Origin: Circinella minor
Taxonomy: Eukaryota > Mucoromycota > Mucoromycetes > Mucorales > Lichtheimiaceae
Direction: 5' to 3'
Assembly: GCA_016758965.1 (NCBI GenBank)
Contig: JAEPRB010000390.1
Location: forward strand, 1 to 25,033
DNA: 25,033 bases
Below are positions 8,750 to 19,402 of the stretch, one piece after another. Each line of letters opens with the position of its first letter. The first letter of the stretch is position 1. A program made the position numbers and the translations under genes. A model generated the notes under the pieces. That model saw only the letters and a list, made by a program, of their open reading frames with translations. It ran no database searches and was not told the origin of the DNA.

Positions 8750-11226
8750 ATGTCCAACTTCATTGACAATGCTGTCCGTCTCTTACATGAGCGCACTACT
8801 TACGAACCAGCACCATTTGCTGCTGATCACCCTGCCGAGTTTGAGATTTTACATTCCTAATATGAAAACTTTATTAACAACGAGGAAACCCATATAGGAT
8901 GCAAGTTTATTGATAAAACTAGTGGGGTCTATACTAAAGAAAGAAATCCTGCTTTTATTTCAAAGTATGGATCTCACCAGCATCCTGTTTCACCAGCACA
9001 TCAACAAACTGATGAAACCAGAGTGGTTAAAATGGGTCGTCCCAAAACCTTATCGTTTGTTCAGGTATAGCCAATTGACAGTAGTTACCATAAAATTATG
9101 ATAAGCAATAATAGAATCATGATACTAACAATTATCGTTTAGCACTTTGTATGCCAGCGATGGGGTACACCAACCAATAATCCACCTAGGAATGGAAAAG
9201 GTCGTCTCGCGTGTGGCTGCACATCGAAAATTATTATTTGATCAACAGATAATGCGCCCGATATGGTTTCCATCAAGTATTACTGGAGGCATGAAGGTCA
9301 CCAACCAAACAGTGTTGAGGATTTACAATCTCTACCAGTATCAAGGGAAATCAAAGACCTGATCCATGAGATAGTAGAAAAGGATATGACGTGGAAAAAC
9401 GTTAAGAGTATGATTCGCCTAGATAAAGATCGCTTAGGTCAAATTCTTTCTGGCGATTTTACAAACATACCTCATGTTTTACGTATCACCTATCAAGAGG
9501 TATATTATGCTATGATGAGGGTTATGAAAAAGCGATCCCAATTGTCCCCACAATTTGATGAAAGTCTTCGTCTTTGGGGCAATCGCATTGCACAGCAAAA
9601 TGGTCATTGGATATCAAAAAACCTGTCTACTTACCAAGAGGGCATGTTTTTCTTTGCTTTTATGTCTGACTGGCAATTGACGGTAAGAAAAATATAAAAA
9701 TGCAGAAGGGTGATAATACCAGCTATATGTTGACTATGCTATTTATTCTATTTAGGAGCTCTTTGTCAATGGAAGGACTGTCTGTCTTGATTCAACCCAT
9801 CATACTTGTGTTGATGGAACAGGATCTTACTGTTATCTTTACTCGCTTGTTGCTCGCTGTCAAGAAACTGGTAAAGGTGCCCCACTTTGCTGGATGTTGA
9901 CGAATTCAGATTCTCAATATCCAGTGGAATTCTGGCTTAAGTGGATTAAGGAAGAGATGAGATTTCAGCCACAAACAATAATGGTTGACAACTCTGATAC
10001 AGAGATAGCTGGGATCCGCTCAGCATATGGCGAGTCTGTGCAAGTGTTAATTTGTCATTGGCATATTAAAAGGGCATGGCGTAAAAACATTGCAAAGAAA
10101 GTATGTGTACGCCCAGGCCTTTCAACATCTTCACTTCATGTGAAGATGATTCGGGATGACGCCTTTAATAGGTTAAATGATATGTTACGAGCAGGAACGG
10201 AAGAAGATTTTGAGCTGACATATGACGAGTTACAGATATTCTGTATGGAGCATGAAGGGGAATGGGATATGTCTGCTTTACAAGCATATTTCGATGCAGA
10301 GTATTTACCCAAGAAAGAAAAATGGTGCAATGCTTGGCATCAGGTAATATAATTTTTTTGAAGTAGTGTAAATGTAGTGCCCAAAAGTTTACATTTGATT
10401 ATAATTAGTATCAAGGTCATATGAACACGAATAACTACGTCGAAGCATGGCACCGTACCCTCAAGGAAGCTTATCTTGGAAAACTCAAGAGACAACGTGC
10501 AGATGTATTAGTATATATCCTTTGGGATAATGTACTAAATGACATTATGGCAGAGCATGTACAAACAAGGCTTAGAATACGTGCAAGTATCAGCAATCAA
10601 AGTGAAGTAGCACGCCGTAATGCTGCAGACGCTATTCCAGGTAAGTTCTTTTTTTTTTGGTAGTTTAGATTTTAATTTTTTTTAGTAAATAAAAGCTGTT
10701 CCTTATCCATTATATTATTTTCCCTTTGTTTCCTGGAAATAATCCAGATGTTGTTGCAGTTGATCTTATTTTTTGGGAGGATGAAAATCATGTTAAGATT
10801 AAGTCATTTACTGACCCTGAAAGAGTATATACAATTGTCCTTGATGATAATACAATAATTACTTGTACTTGTCCTGATTTTGTACAGAGAGGTGCAATGT
10901 GTAAGCATATGTACTTACTTAACAGGATTGAGAATGTGAACTTGCCTGTAGTACAGTATTCATCACCCCTCCCATTGTTAGCATCTGAAGGTCAAATTAG
11001 ACCTCCTTCACAAGATGCATTATTTGAAGAAAGCTTAGCAAGATTTCATCAAGCATTCGAAAGATTATCTGAGCAAGCACAGAGAGTTGATGCAAACAAT
11101 TATTCGTCTGTTGCAGCTCGTTATCTGAATCAAGTATCACAGTCCCTCGAAAATTCGTGGTCCATATTGAAGACCTGGGAGCAAAGTAGATCAGCCCAAG
11201 AAAGAAATCATCAAAATAGATTTTAA
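8750..11226 (+). pseudogene. E3 MULE transposase with SWIM zinc finger, five exons, two in-frame stops
   Basis: Exons are 8750-9064, 9143-9682, 9756-10343, 10409-10640 and 10748-11226; all four introns have GT-AG ends and the phases agree, giving a 717-residue reading. ATG 8750 is the first in the element. The N-terminal part has a Cys/His DNA-binding pattern across the first splice (FVCQRWG, ACGC, then HEGHQ). The catalytic core keeps Asp in VCLDSTHHT, Asp in IMVDNSDTE and Glu in NNYVEAWHRTL. The C-terminal SWIM finger is CTCPDFVQRGAMCKH. Members of this family cut and join element ends in the nucleus. TAA 8858-8860 and TGA 9239-9241 interrupt the frame early; both are one transition from Gln or Arg codons. 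The rest is well preserved, so E3 is probably the youngest MULE here (inference). Confidence 0.88.
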
Positions 11227-11327
11227 ACTTTTTGTTTTTTAAACACATATAAAATGACTTGGACGTTTTTTTTTTTTTTTGCAAGTGGACTTAATTTTAA
11301 TTTTTGGTGACTACTGCTTTTTTTTTG

Positions 11328-11364
11328 AAATCCGAGACTTTTTTACAGAGGATTCAATTCACGC
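11328..11364 (-). repeat. E3 right TIR
   Basis: Inverted copy of 8634-8670; the second TSD copy, GAAATCTATT, follows at 11365-11374. Confidence 0.85.
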
Positions 11365-11374
11365 GAAATCTATT

Positions 11375-11507
11375 CCTTGCTGAAATTGATAATATTTCTG
11401 ATGCAATGAACATTATCAAAAGCGAAGATAGGTTACAAGCCGAGATGATGTTAGTAAAAAACAAACTATATCCAGTGTTTCTTTGCTATTGTCTTGGTTT
11501 AAAATAG
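11375..11507 (+). pseudogene. E2 transposase-protease fusion, last 44 codons displaced by E3
   Basis: After removing E3 and one TSD copy, the frame with the His box at about 8587 continues here as LFLAEIDNISDAMNII and ends at TAG 11505-11507. It aligns with the E1 protein after its His box (GPFITCMDNM to the end) and supplies the acidic residue after the His. The longer open frame starting at 11304 includes E3 terminal sequence and is an artefact. Confidence 0.8.
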
Positions 11508-11789
11508 TCTTTTAAAATAGTATGTAAATTATATATCTTACATTGTTGTTCCCAATTTGTCCTTTATTATACATAAAACATAAATAAATTAATCTTTTTT
11601 TGATACATCATAATTCATACATTAGTAATTAGAACCAAAGTCATTTTTTTTATTACCTCAAATATATATATTGAGCAGTATACAGCACAATGAATACTGA
11701 CATTACTTAATTGAATAATGATCGAATTATTATGTTGCTATATGATGAAAAAAAATCTCAATATATAAAGTTGCATAAAACAAAAGTAG

Positions 11790-11920
11790 CGCCAGTAAAA
11801 AAAAAATTAAAGGTTTTAGGCAAAACCTTTCTCTGATTCTCTCTATCGGATTCGATCGTTTAACCACTCAATAAGGCAATGAAATTAGGGAAACGCTTTA
11901 CCCATTAAACTATTTGAACG
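11790..11920 (-). ncRNA. Candidate tRNA-like / SINE-type Pol III unit
   Basis: On the minus strand, an A-box-like TAGTTTAATGGG (11912-11901) is followed about 40 bases later by a B-box-like CGATCGAATCC (11858-11848). A hairpin, AAAGGTTTTG paired with CAAAACCTTT-type sequence (11830-11809), and a run of ten T (11806-11797) follow. Box spacing and the T run suit a Pol III transcript, but the acceptor and T-arm stems do not pair as in a functional tRNA. It may be a tRNA-derived SINE head or chance. Confidence 0.3.
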
Positions 11921-12004
11921 TTTAGTTTTAATTAATTATATCAGATCATTGATACTGGACTTTTGTTCTCTGTTTCTCCTGTTATATAATAATATCTCCT
12001 CTTT

Positions 12005-12235
12005 CACCATGGGAAATTGGGAACTAAAATCCTAACAATCCTAACAATCCTAACAAATCCTAACATTTTTTTTTACGTTGCACACTTCCAAATTCGGTCA
12101 GAAAAAATAAATCCTGACAATCCTGACAATCCTAACATTTTTTTTTACGTTGCACACTTCCAAATTCGGTCAGAAAAAATTGAATCCTGACAATCCTGAC
12201 AATCCTAACAAATTCTAACAATTTCAAGTTACACA
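12005..12235 (+). repeat. E4 left terminal region with subterminal repeats and a 72-bp tandem duplication
   Basis: TCCTAACAA/TCCTGACAA units occur in several clusters. A block starting TAACATTTTTTTTTACGTTG at 12061 is repeated from 12133 with one or two changes (period 72 bp). The right end has only one cluster, so the left end has expanded. These are probable transposase-binding arrays (inference). Confidence 0.85.
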
Positions 12236-12413
12236 TTGAACATTTTAAAGCCCCAAAGTTAAGTCATGGTCAATGTCCAGTACAGTGGACTGAAGGACAA
12301 AACGAACGATTTCATTGTATTGATGAATTTGAACATTACAAAAAAGTAAATATGGAAAATATTTTATATGAATATATAAATAAGGGTGTGTCTGTGTGCA
12401 TGTCGGATTGAAG

Positions 12414-15400
12414 CTATATTTTACTAATCTTCCCAAGGATAATATCTCCTGGAATCATTTCAGGATATACAACATAGTATCGGTCTGGATGGAGTGACGA
12501 TTTTAGTAGTCCCGCGTAACCTTGAATGTTACTGGCATGGACAACGTAGAATTTGTCACTATGACTTGTATTTTCGCTTGTACGGTGTCCATATGGGACG
12601 CCTGTTTTCATCGCTCTTGGTGATGTGTCATACTTTGTCATTTGTAAATTTCCATATATTTTCACTAAACATAAAGGGTGTTCACCAGCTATTGGAAATA
12701 TTGCCAAAGTAAGTACTTATTTTAATAATTACTTCATTTTTATAATCTAATCAACAACTATAAATGAACTAACCTCCTTCATAAGTGTGAGTGAAAAATA
12801 ATATAAGCTCACCAAAGTATGTAGCCCATGCACCCCTTTTGATGCAAAGTCGAAGTTTAACGAGTGTATCCATTTTGTTTGCAGTACTTGGGAATTCTTG
12901 GCATCGATAGATAGTGTCAATCTTGAACAAACATTTATCAACTCGAATATTTTGATCTAAGGTGCTACGTCTAACACAGTTGTCAGGGAAATAGTTATGC
13001 CAATACTTTTTGACATATCTTTCAAGGTTATATTTGGAAAATGCATCAAGGGTTGAGAATTGAATATCCCAAAGTTCAACTTGGTCGATACTAGGTAATT
13101 CGTCATCTTCTTCGTCACCTTCTTCGTCACTGCTGTCGCCGTTGTCACTTCCTGTACCCTCCTCGCTTTTGTTACCACTATCAAACTCTTCACCAATATC
13201 ATTTTCAAAATTTTCGATATTAGCAGTAGGTTGAATGACATAAAAGTTTTCCGGTTCTTCAGCATCATCGAGTACTTCTTCTTCACCATATACGCATTCA
13301 AAGGTACGCAACAGTAATTGACGCTTGATGATATTGGCGGCGTTGGCACCAGGAAGCACTCGCTGTTTGATATAGCGTTTGAAAAATCCTACAGTTTATA
13401 TAAAATATATAAGCTCATCATAAAATCATAATGTGATACCAACATAATTTACAACATACCAATTGCGCGTTCGGCTGATCGTGTACTATACGCTCTGAGA
13501 GGACCTAACTTTGAGCAGATTGTATGTATATGGCGCAAGTAATGGAAGTTGACAGTGTACATGTTTTTATCGACATTGTTCATCATGTGGAGATGCCAGA
13601 CATGTAGGTTCCTATCAAAACACACACATTTTTTTTTAATAAATGAGAATATATGTATGACTTTAACCAGTATAATACTTACTCTTCAATATTAGCTATG
13701 TCATCACCATCGATTTCCCACAGAAGAGCTAACGTACATCTGATCACAAGTGACATCAAGGCTTGAACTTGTTCACTGTTGGCTGTATAGATATCGACCA
13801 AATTTTCGAATACCAAAGTTGGCACCATAATTTGCAAGAACATTATCCAGTCAACAGAGTGCATGAGACCTACTTTTCGAGACACGTCTATTGATCGAAG
13901 GTAAACAACATCAGCTCCTGATTAATGTATATTTTCTTTTTTTCTTTTTACTTGATAATAATATATACCTCTAAAGCTTTCTTCGAATATTGACGAAGGA
14001 ATAGTTCTTCCTGATTCAACAAGAGCACTCCCAATTTTTAAACACTTTTGCTTCGGTAGTCTAATAGTAGTATTGACATCAGTTTCGAAATCACCAGAAA
14101 TCATGCTCCACAACTTCTTTGTCACATTTGCACCTATCAAATGCATCTCATCCAATCCAAAAAAAGAAGATCCATGGAATGACTTCAGCTTGGCAAACTC
14201 AGTTGCTTTTGCAATACCAAATTCCTACATTGGAAGAACAAAGAGATTAGTGCATAAGATGACATCCAAAACTCAAAATATTTAACCATGATAGCCCTTA
14301 CTTCATTTCCATTTTTAAATTCATCGTCGCTTCTTTCTTGAGGCATATCCACAGTCCCAGTATAATAGTGTCTATTTCCTCTACCAGCTGGGCTGATGGA
14401 TGATACAGCTCGATATGACACTGTCAGCAACCATAAGTCGAATTATGACCCGAATGATGTATCAATTCCTGGACGCCAACAATGTCACCGGATGCTAGTA
14501 ACAAGTGTACCTTGACTTTGACCGAGCCGTTTGGAAATTTCACTTCCATTCCCACATTCTTGAGAATAAATAATTCATTCATCAAAGGTTTCAAAAAACT
14601 GTACAAGTTTCCAGTGTGATCTGCCGGTATTATTGATACCTGCAACATATTTTTTTTCTTATATCTAGATATATTAAAAAAAAATTAAGTATACCTAATA
14701 AGTAACCAAGTTAAAATACATAATACAAAAAAAAATATGAATACTAACCTCTCATTTGGCGGCAGACTCAGAAATACTATATGCACAATTGTCATTTTAG
14801 AATTGCCTCCTTTGAAAGGTGCAAATCCATCGATAAACAATGATACAGCAAGATCCAAATCGTCTATGAATTGATTAGGAAAGAGGTTTGGCTTCAATTC
14901 CTTGTACACGGACCCATCAAATATATCTTTCAACATTCCAGGACTATGCTCTTGTGTCATAGTTTGGTAAAGCGAGGATCGGATATCATTATTTGCAATG
15001 AAATATGCCAACTGTCTTGCAAGTGGGAAGTACGACATGGTTGCTATTGGCTTTCCGTTTGGATTAAACTGTTTTTCTTTGCACTTGCAAGGATGATTTG
15101 AAAACTGAGGGAAAAGCCGGCAACGGTTTGGGCACATATGGTACTTGGTCTCCTTGAGTTTGAACATTCTCTCCAGGTGAGCTTCACTCTTTGCAGGGCT
15201 AAACAATGGTATTTTATCTATTTTTTTGGTACGTTTTAGCATTACTTATTCATTAATAAATACTATAAAAACCTAGTGCTTACCAAACTCATCATCTACA
15301 ATCCACTTGTTCAACATTAGAAGTAATGAATTATACCCAGCTCGACTGACATTATTCTCCTAGACCCAGCAATACAAGTCATAGCTTTTGCATTCGTGGT

Positions 15401-16094
15401 CTTCTAATGTCAGCAGTGCATCAACAGATTCAATAATTAGACTATTTGTGGATAAGGGTGGCTCCAAATCCCAAGCATCGATATAATTGCCTTGTATTTC
15501 TTCTTCATCAATACCAATGCCTGACATATCATCCGAATCGTCATCTTTACTTTCTTCTTCAGTATAGTTATCATCAGTATCATTATCAGTATCGTCACCA
15601 TCACCAGTTATCCCGAGGATTGGAATACCAAAAACAGTTGGAATGGTGGAGGCAACATGATGGATGGAATCAACAGGATGGGTAGTATCAACAGAACGAG
15701 TGGGAGGAGTCTCTAATTCTTGACCAACAAATGGTGCTTCAGGTAAACCAAAATCGAAATCGGCCATGTCCGTGTTATCATTATTATGCTGGTGCAGATT
15801 AAAGGTAAGTCCATCTTCATTAACTTGGCTTTGTCCTATAGCTATAGGCTCTGCTTCTGGCAATTGTTCAGGATCATTAGCAACTGGTGCATATGTCTGT
15901 TCATAATGGTAATAAGGTGTATTGTTTCCAACTACATAAATCAAAAGGTCAGTATTAGGTGTAAGGTAGTGTATAGTAACTATATTATTTTAAACAATAT
16001 TGACTGTACCACATGTTTCATAATGCGCTTGGAATCTCTGTTTATTATAAGGCAAGTTGCATTTCTCACAGTATATATCTTTTGGGTTGGGCAT
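12414..16094 (-). pseudogene. E4 Tnp2-like CMC transposase, nine exons, decayed
   Basis: Exons on the minus strand: 16094-16010, 15931-15284, 15217-14749, 14664-14302, 14224-13969, 13917-13683, 13611-13460, 13388-12774 and 12688-12414; introns are GT-AG and phases agree except in exon 4. The protein (about 1030 residues) opens with a C2HC finger (CEKCNLPYNKQRFQAHYETC) and an acidic segment. Family blocks follow: DIFDGSVYKEL, an Asp in LFIDGFAPFKGG, LPPNERYKKKN, HNSTYGC-QC, FFGLDEMHLIG, and finally FHYLRHIHTI with GPLRAYSTRSAERAIG, a DUF4218-like block. An acidic D/E linker lies in exon 8 (about 13080-13160). Defects: TAG 15362-15360, TGA 14426-14424 (where a CxxC pair suggests an original Arg codon), and a one-base frame change within about 20 bases after that TGA. 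Confidence 0.85.
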
Positions 16095-16271
16095 AATAAA
16101 AAAAAACTTGATGAATATAATGGTTGAATAGATTTACTTTAGGTCTTTTATAGGTTTTTTTTTACAGTGCTGCGCTTTAATTTTGATTTTATTTTGTTGC
16201 GTAGTACCATAATATCTGGTACCTGAGAACCTACATAACACACTTTAAAAAAAGGTAAAGGACATTCCAAC
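16095..16271. promoter_or_regulatory. Bidirectional intergenic region of E4
   Basis: This 177-bp AT-rich gap separates the divergent starts of the transposase (16094, minus) and the coiled-coil gene (16272, plus). Both promoters must overlap here or extend into the genes. No clear TATA box is visible. Confidence 0.45.
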
Positions 16272-17217
16272 ATGCAACATCAACAACAACCCAATGAACA
16301 ACGAACAATCGCAAATGACATTTATGATGTCGTTTCCGAAATTTTGAACCACATGAAGCGAATTGAGCAGGATGTTCACTCCATGAAGGAGCACATTAGT
16401 GATTTAGAGAAATAAATGGTTCTTCCCCAGCAACAACCGCAGCAACCGCAGCAACCGCAGCAACTGCAGGAGCAACAACAATTGGGTCAAGTGAATTTGC
16501 AACTGGAAGTACTGCGAAACATTTTCAGTAAAAAGGTGGAAAGATTCCCCCCAATCCCACTCAAGCCATTCACCATTCCTTCTGATAACGTCATCGCAGC
16601 CCCAAGAAATGTGAAAGGTAATGCCATAATGCATACGAAAAAACATATTATAGTTCATTTTGTCAGTGCTGTGATGAATTTTAGAGAATCAGAAGAGCTT
16701 GAGCAAGTTGAAAGTATCATGCGGCATTTCACTTTGCAAGCAAAGAACCGCTATAAAGGTTATTTGCAGGTTGCGTACGACAATTACGAAGACCCATCCG
16801 GCAAAAAGGGGTTGGGCACAATGGGTGACATGGATATCCTTGCAAAGGATTTTGGAATTTTTGTCAAGGAAAATATTCAAGGTATACCAATAGACATTTG
16901 TGAGGATAATTGGGTTGCCAATTATTTTCTCAAAACATTAGGATACACAATCACTCACCCGTAAGTAACTGAATATGATAGAAAGCTGGGAAATTGTTTA
17001 AATGCTAATAATAATATTTTTTTATAGTAAGGGTAAAGAAAGTACGAAGGATACTACTGGTTCAGTTAATCAGGCAATGTATGTATAAGTTTATAATAAC
17101 CATTATCATAGTATAGCATTATTGATTCTAATCATTAAATAAAAATGTAGGAGTTTGATGGGTGCATCCTCTGTTCTCTCTGTGATATTTGGTTATTTGA
17201 ATAAGAGTAAGAAATAA
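16272..17217 (+). pseudogene. E4 accessory gene 1: coiled coil, poly-Gln and conserved globular region
   Basis: Exons 16272-16960, 17028-17078 and 17151-17217 join in phase to give 268 residues. The N-terminus (about residues 15-47) has heptad-like spacing (ILNHMKRIEQDVHSMKEHIS) suited to a coiled coil. A PQQ-repeat tract and a ~150-residue globular region without a motif I recognise follow. The last exon is Ser/Leu-rich and ends in a Lys cluster. One in-frame TAA (16413-16415) lies just before the Gln tract and could come from CAA; a start at ATG 16416 would bypass it and lose the coiled coil. Position and strand recall the accessory DNA-binding genes of CACTA elements, but I see no sequence proof of that role. 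Confidence 0.7.
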
Positions 17218-17658
17218 AAACAGACAAGGTATGGAATCCTTTGAGACTTTGTTATATATCTTTAATAATAATTTTAAAACTAGAATAAAAGTTATTTCTT
17301 TAAAATAATATTTACAACCCGTATTTATATGTTTTCTATTCTATGAGTTATAGGGGCTTGGTTAATTGAATGATGTAGGGGATTGATATTAAAGTTAGGC
17401 ACTTGGTATTAGTCATTAATATTGAGAAGGTTACTATAGCTACTGTTCTGAAGTATATTGGGCTTAGCCATGATACTCTCTTTTATTCTTTAATTTAAGT
17501 TGACGAGGCGCAGGGCATCATTATGCGATTTTACTCAGTTTCCTTTTTAGAATTGAGTTATGTTCACGTCTGTATTTTAAATATTTCTTATTTCATCTGG
17601 GATAAAGAGATAATGTTCTTATAATACAACACTCTCGTCTTCTACTCGGGGTTCATTC
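17218..17658. other. E4 intergenic stretch
   Basis: AT-rich sequence between the two plus-strand accessory genes, presumably the terminator of the first and promoter of the second. I see no RNA gene or repeat. Confidence 0.4.
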
Positions 17659-18351
17659 ATGTCAACGTAAGTAGTGATCAATTTGATAATGTGATATTTT
17701 ACCTGAGCAATGGTCGTGATTAAACTAATATAAATTGATTCTAGTGACAGCGATGCAGGTCCCTTTGTAGGCGAGTCAGTACTAGGGTAAGTCATCATAA
17801 ACAACTAGAATCTTTGTATATGCCAATAAAGCAGTAATTTCATTCTCTTCTAACCACAACAACTTTATAGATCATCCTCTACTGCTATTGATCCTGTTTT
17901 CTCAATTCCACCTGTTCCTGCTTTCTCCATTCCTGCTCTTCGAAACCCTCTTGCTACTACCACTACTACCACTACTATGCCTCCTACTGCTTCTACTACT
18001 GTTACTACTTCTACTACTGCTTCTACTTCTACTTCATCACTCACAATTGTTCCTCCTACTCCCGTTCCTTATTATAATGATCCTTCTTTTTCTATGCACC
18101 CACCGTCATACAACCAATACTTTCCCACCCAACCTGTCTTATCATCAAACACACAAGCTCTTTCTTCATATAATCCGCCTTCCACTCCAGCACTAACTCC
18201 TGTTAATACTCATGATCACAGTATACCATCTCCTCTCCCAACCACCCCTCGCCGCCGTGTTGCATCCATCACATCACCCAACTCATCCTCTATAACGAAC
18301 AACCCAAGAGCAAGAAGAGTGAAACCAAAAAGACCCTCTTCCAACAGATAA
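17659..18351 (+). CDS. E4 accessory gene 2: Pro/Ser/Thr-rich protein with basic C-terminus
   Basis: Three exons, 17659-17666, 17745-17786 and 17871-18351, give 176 residues with no defect. The first exon is only 8 nt (ATG, Ser, part of Thr) with donor GTAAGT; the second, 42 nt, encodes an acidic piece (DSDAGPFVGESVLG). The bulk is Pro-, Thr- and Ser-rich and disordered in character, with a run of Thr residues, followed by Tyr/Pro-rich sequence. The last ~45 residues are basic (TPRRRV, RARRVKPKRP), suggesting nuclear import or DNA contact. The Leu-rich reading of the same DNA in another frame is a shadow. It is the clearest intact reading frame in the nest; its role is unknown. Confidence 0.65.
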
Positions 18352-18704
18352 GTTTATGACTATGATTATTTTTATTATTATGTTTACTATGTTTATCTTC
18401 TTATTAGTATGATTATTTTATTATTATTATTATTATGTTTATGTTTATGATTTTATTTTTATTGTTTTATTTTTATTTTATTTTTATTTTATTTTTATTT
18501 TATTTTTATTTTATTTTTATTTTATTTTTATTTTATTTTTATTATTATTTTTTATGAATATATTTTTTATTACTACCATCAATGTTTATTTTTGACCAAT
18601 AATATTTTGCATGTATGATGATTGATGTGAATTTTGTGAGATTGTATGTGGATACACAAATTTCCAAAACAAGCTAATGACCAATATGAGTTTTAAATTC
18701 CTAT
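18352..18704. repeat. E4 3' region with TTTTA tandem repeat
   Basis: From about 18450 to 18545 the unit TTTTATTTTA is tandemly repeated, after TTATTA runs. No gene. It may hold the 3' end signals of accessory gene 2. Confidence 0.7.
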
Positions 18705-18763
18705 GTCAGGATTTGTTAGGATTGTTAGGATTGTTAGGATCGCTTGAATCCTTTCCCATGGTG
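18705..18763 (-). repeat. E4 right terminal region
   Basis: TTGTTAGGAT repeats precede TTTCCCATGGTG, the inverted copy of the left end. The TSD copy TTT follows at 18764-18766. Confidence 0.88.
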
Positions 18764-19239
18764 TTTAAATGTAATCTAAAAATATAAGAAAAGTCAAAAA
18801 ACTATTTGCCTAATAGAATACTTTGTCTACATATAATAGAAAAGTTCATAGTAGATGTATTTAATTATATTTATATTTGTGTGTGTGTGTGTGTGTGTGT
18901 GTGGTTTCTAGAAGCTAATTAATTTGATAATAATAAGAGCCTTAAAGCTGATGAGCATATCACAATAGTATAAAAAAAGGCAGGGTTACTTCGAAAGATT
19001 TCAGTGGTTATGTGTAACTTTCTTTTTTAGTATACAGGGGATAGTCTTTTTTTTAAAGAAAAAAGTAACTTATATGTAATATAATGTATTTGCTGAACTG
19101 ATAAAGATCAGGATTTAAGAGATTAATATTAAATATTAAACTTTTGATTTATTAAATGTATATTATTCATAAATTTATGATTCCATAAATTTTAAAGAAA
19201 TACTATACAAAAAAAGTTTAATATATAATTTTATAAAAA
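18764..19239. other. Right-hand non-coding part of E2
   Basis: This E2 sequence resumes after E4 (the matching left part is 11508-12004). It holds a (GT)n microsatellite at about 18879-18903 and AT-rich sequence. No gene. Confidence 0.55.
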
Positions 19240-19401
19240 TCATTACTGCAAAGAACTACTGCAGAGTACTGCAAACTACTGCAAACTACCGCAAGGAGTA
19301 CCGCAAAGCACTTTTTATAGTTAGTAATACTCAAGAAAATCCGGTCAATTGTGCGGAAAATCTCCGGTCTTGTCCGACTACTACTGCAAAAAAGTACTGC
19401 A
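19240..19401 (-). repeat. E2 right TIR with subterminal TAC(T/C)GCAA repeats
   Basis: Inverted copy of 5231-5400: the outer 59 bp are identical, and an extra ~11 bp near 19328-19338 separates the outer block from the inner one. Tandem TACTGCAA/TACCGCAA units fill 19245-19312. Confidence 0.85.
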
Positions 19402-19402
19402 T

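Larger units (their letters stand above)
8634..11364. mobile_element. E3: SWIM-type MULE inserted in the E2 gene
   Basis: The left end is GAGAAACTTGAATCCTCCG and the inverted right end GCGTGAATTGAATCCTCTG; both continue with an identical 16-bp stretch, TAAAAAAGTCTCGGAT. With the exact 10-bp TSD, this defines a compact 2731-bp element holding one five-exon transposase gene on the plus strand. Its transposase is clearly distinct from the E1/E2 type. Confidence 0.9.
12005..18763. mobile_element. E4: CMC (CACTA-like) DNA transposon with three genes
   Basis: Both ends read CACCATGGGAAA inward and then, after 11-12 bp, repeats of ATCCTAACA. The flanking TTT (12002-12004 and 18764-18766) is the 3-bp TSD expected for the CMC/EnSpm superfamily. 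The 6759-bp element encodes a Tnp2-like transposase on the minus strand and two accessory proteins on the plus strand, diverging from a 177-bp intergenic region at 16095-16271. Confidence 0.92.
5231..19401. mobile_element. E2: second MULE-type element, inserted in the E1 transposase gene
   Basis: The left end TGCAGTACTTTTTTGCAG and the inverted right end are identical for the first 59 bp, then similar, with a small gap, to about 120 bp, including CTAACTATAAAA and GTGCTTTGCGGTACTCCTTG. The insertion separates two halves of the E1 gene. With ends at TGCAG the TSD is only TT; alternatively an 11-bp TSD, TTTGCAGTACT (5229-5239 and 19402-19412), fits a MULE better but leaves the two termini offset by nine bases. 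Both readings restore the E1 frame on excision. E2 holds its own gene (5829-8633 plus 11375-11507) and the nested elements E3 and E4; without them it is about 4.7 kb. Confidence 0.85.

Noticed and set aside
12027..12235. CRISPR-like array of regularly spaced short repeats
   Set aside because: Repeat units are 9-10 bp with no unique spacers, lie in a eukaryotic transposon end, and recur inverted at the other end.
16404..16658. Minus-strand Leu-rich frame
   Set aside because: It is the reverse reading of the CAG/CAA (poly-Gln) tract of E4 accessory gene 1.
17888..18196. Leu-rich 102-residue frame resembling a membrane protein
   Set aside because: It is the out-of-frame reading of the Thr/Ser/Pro codons of the spliced E4 accessory gene 2, whose phases and splice sites agree.
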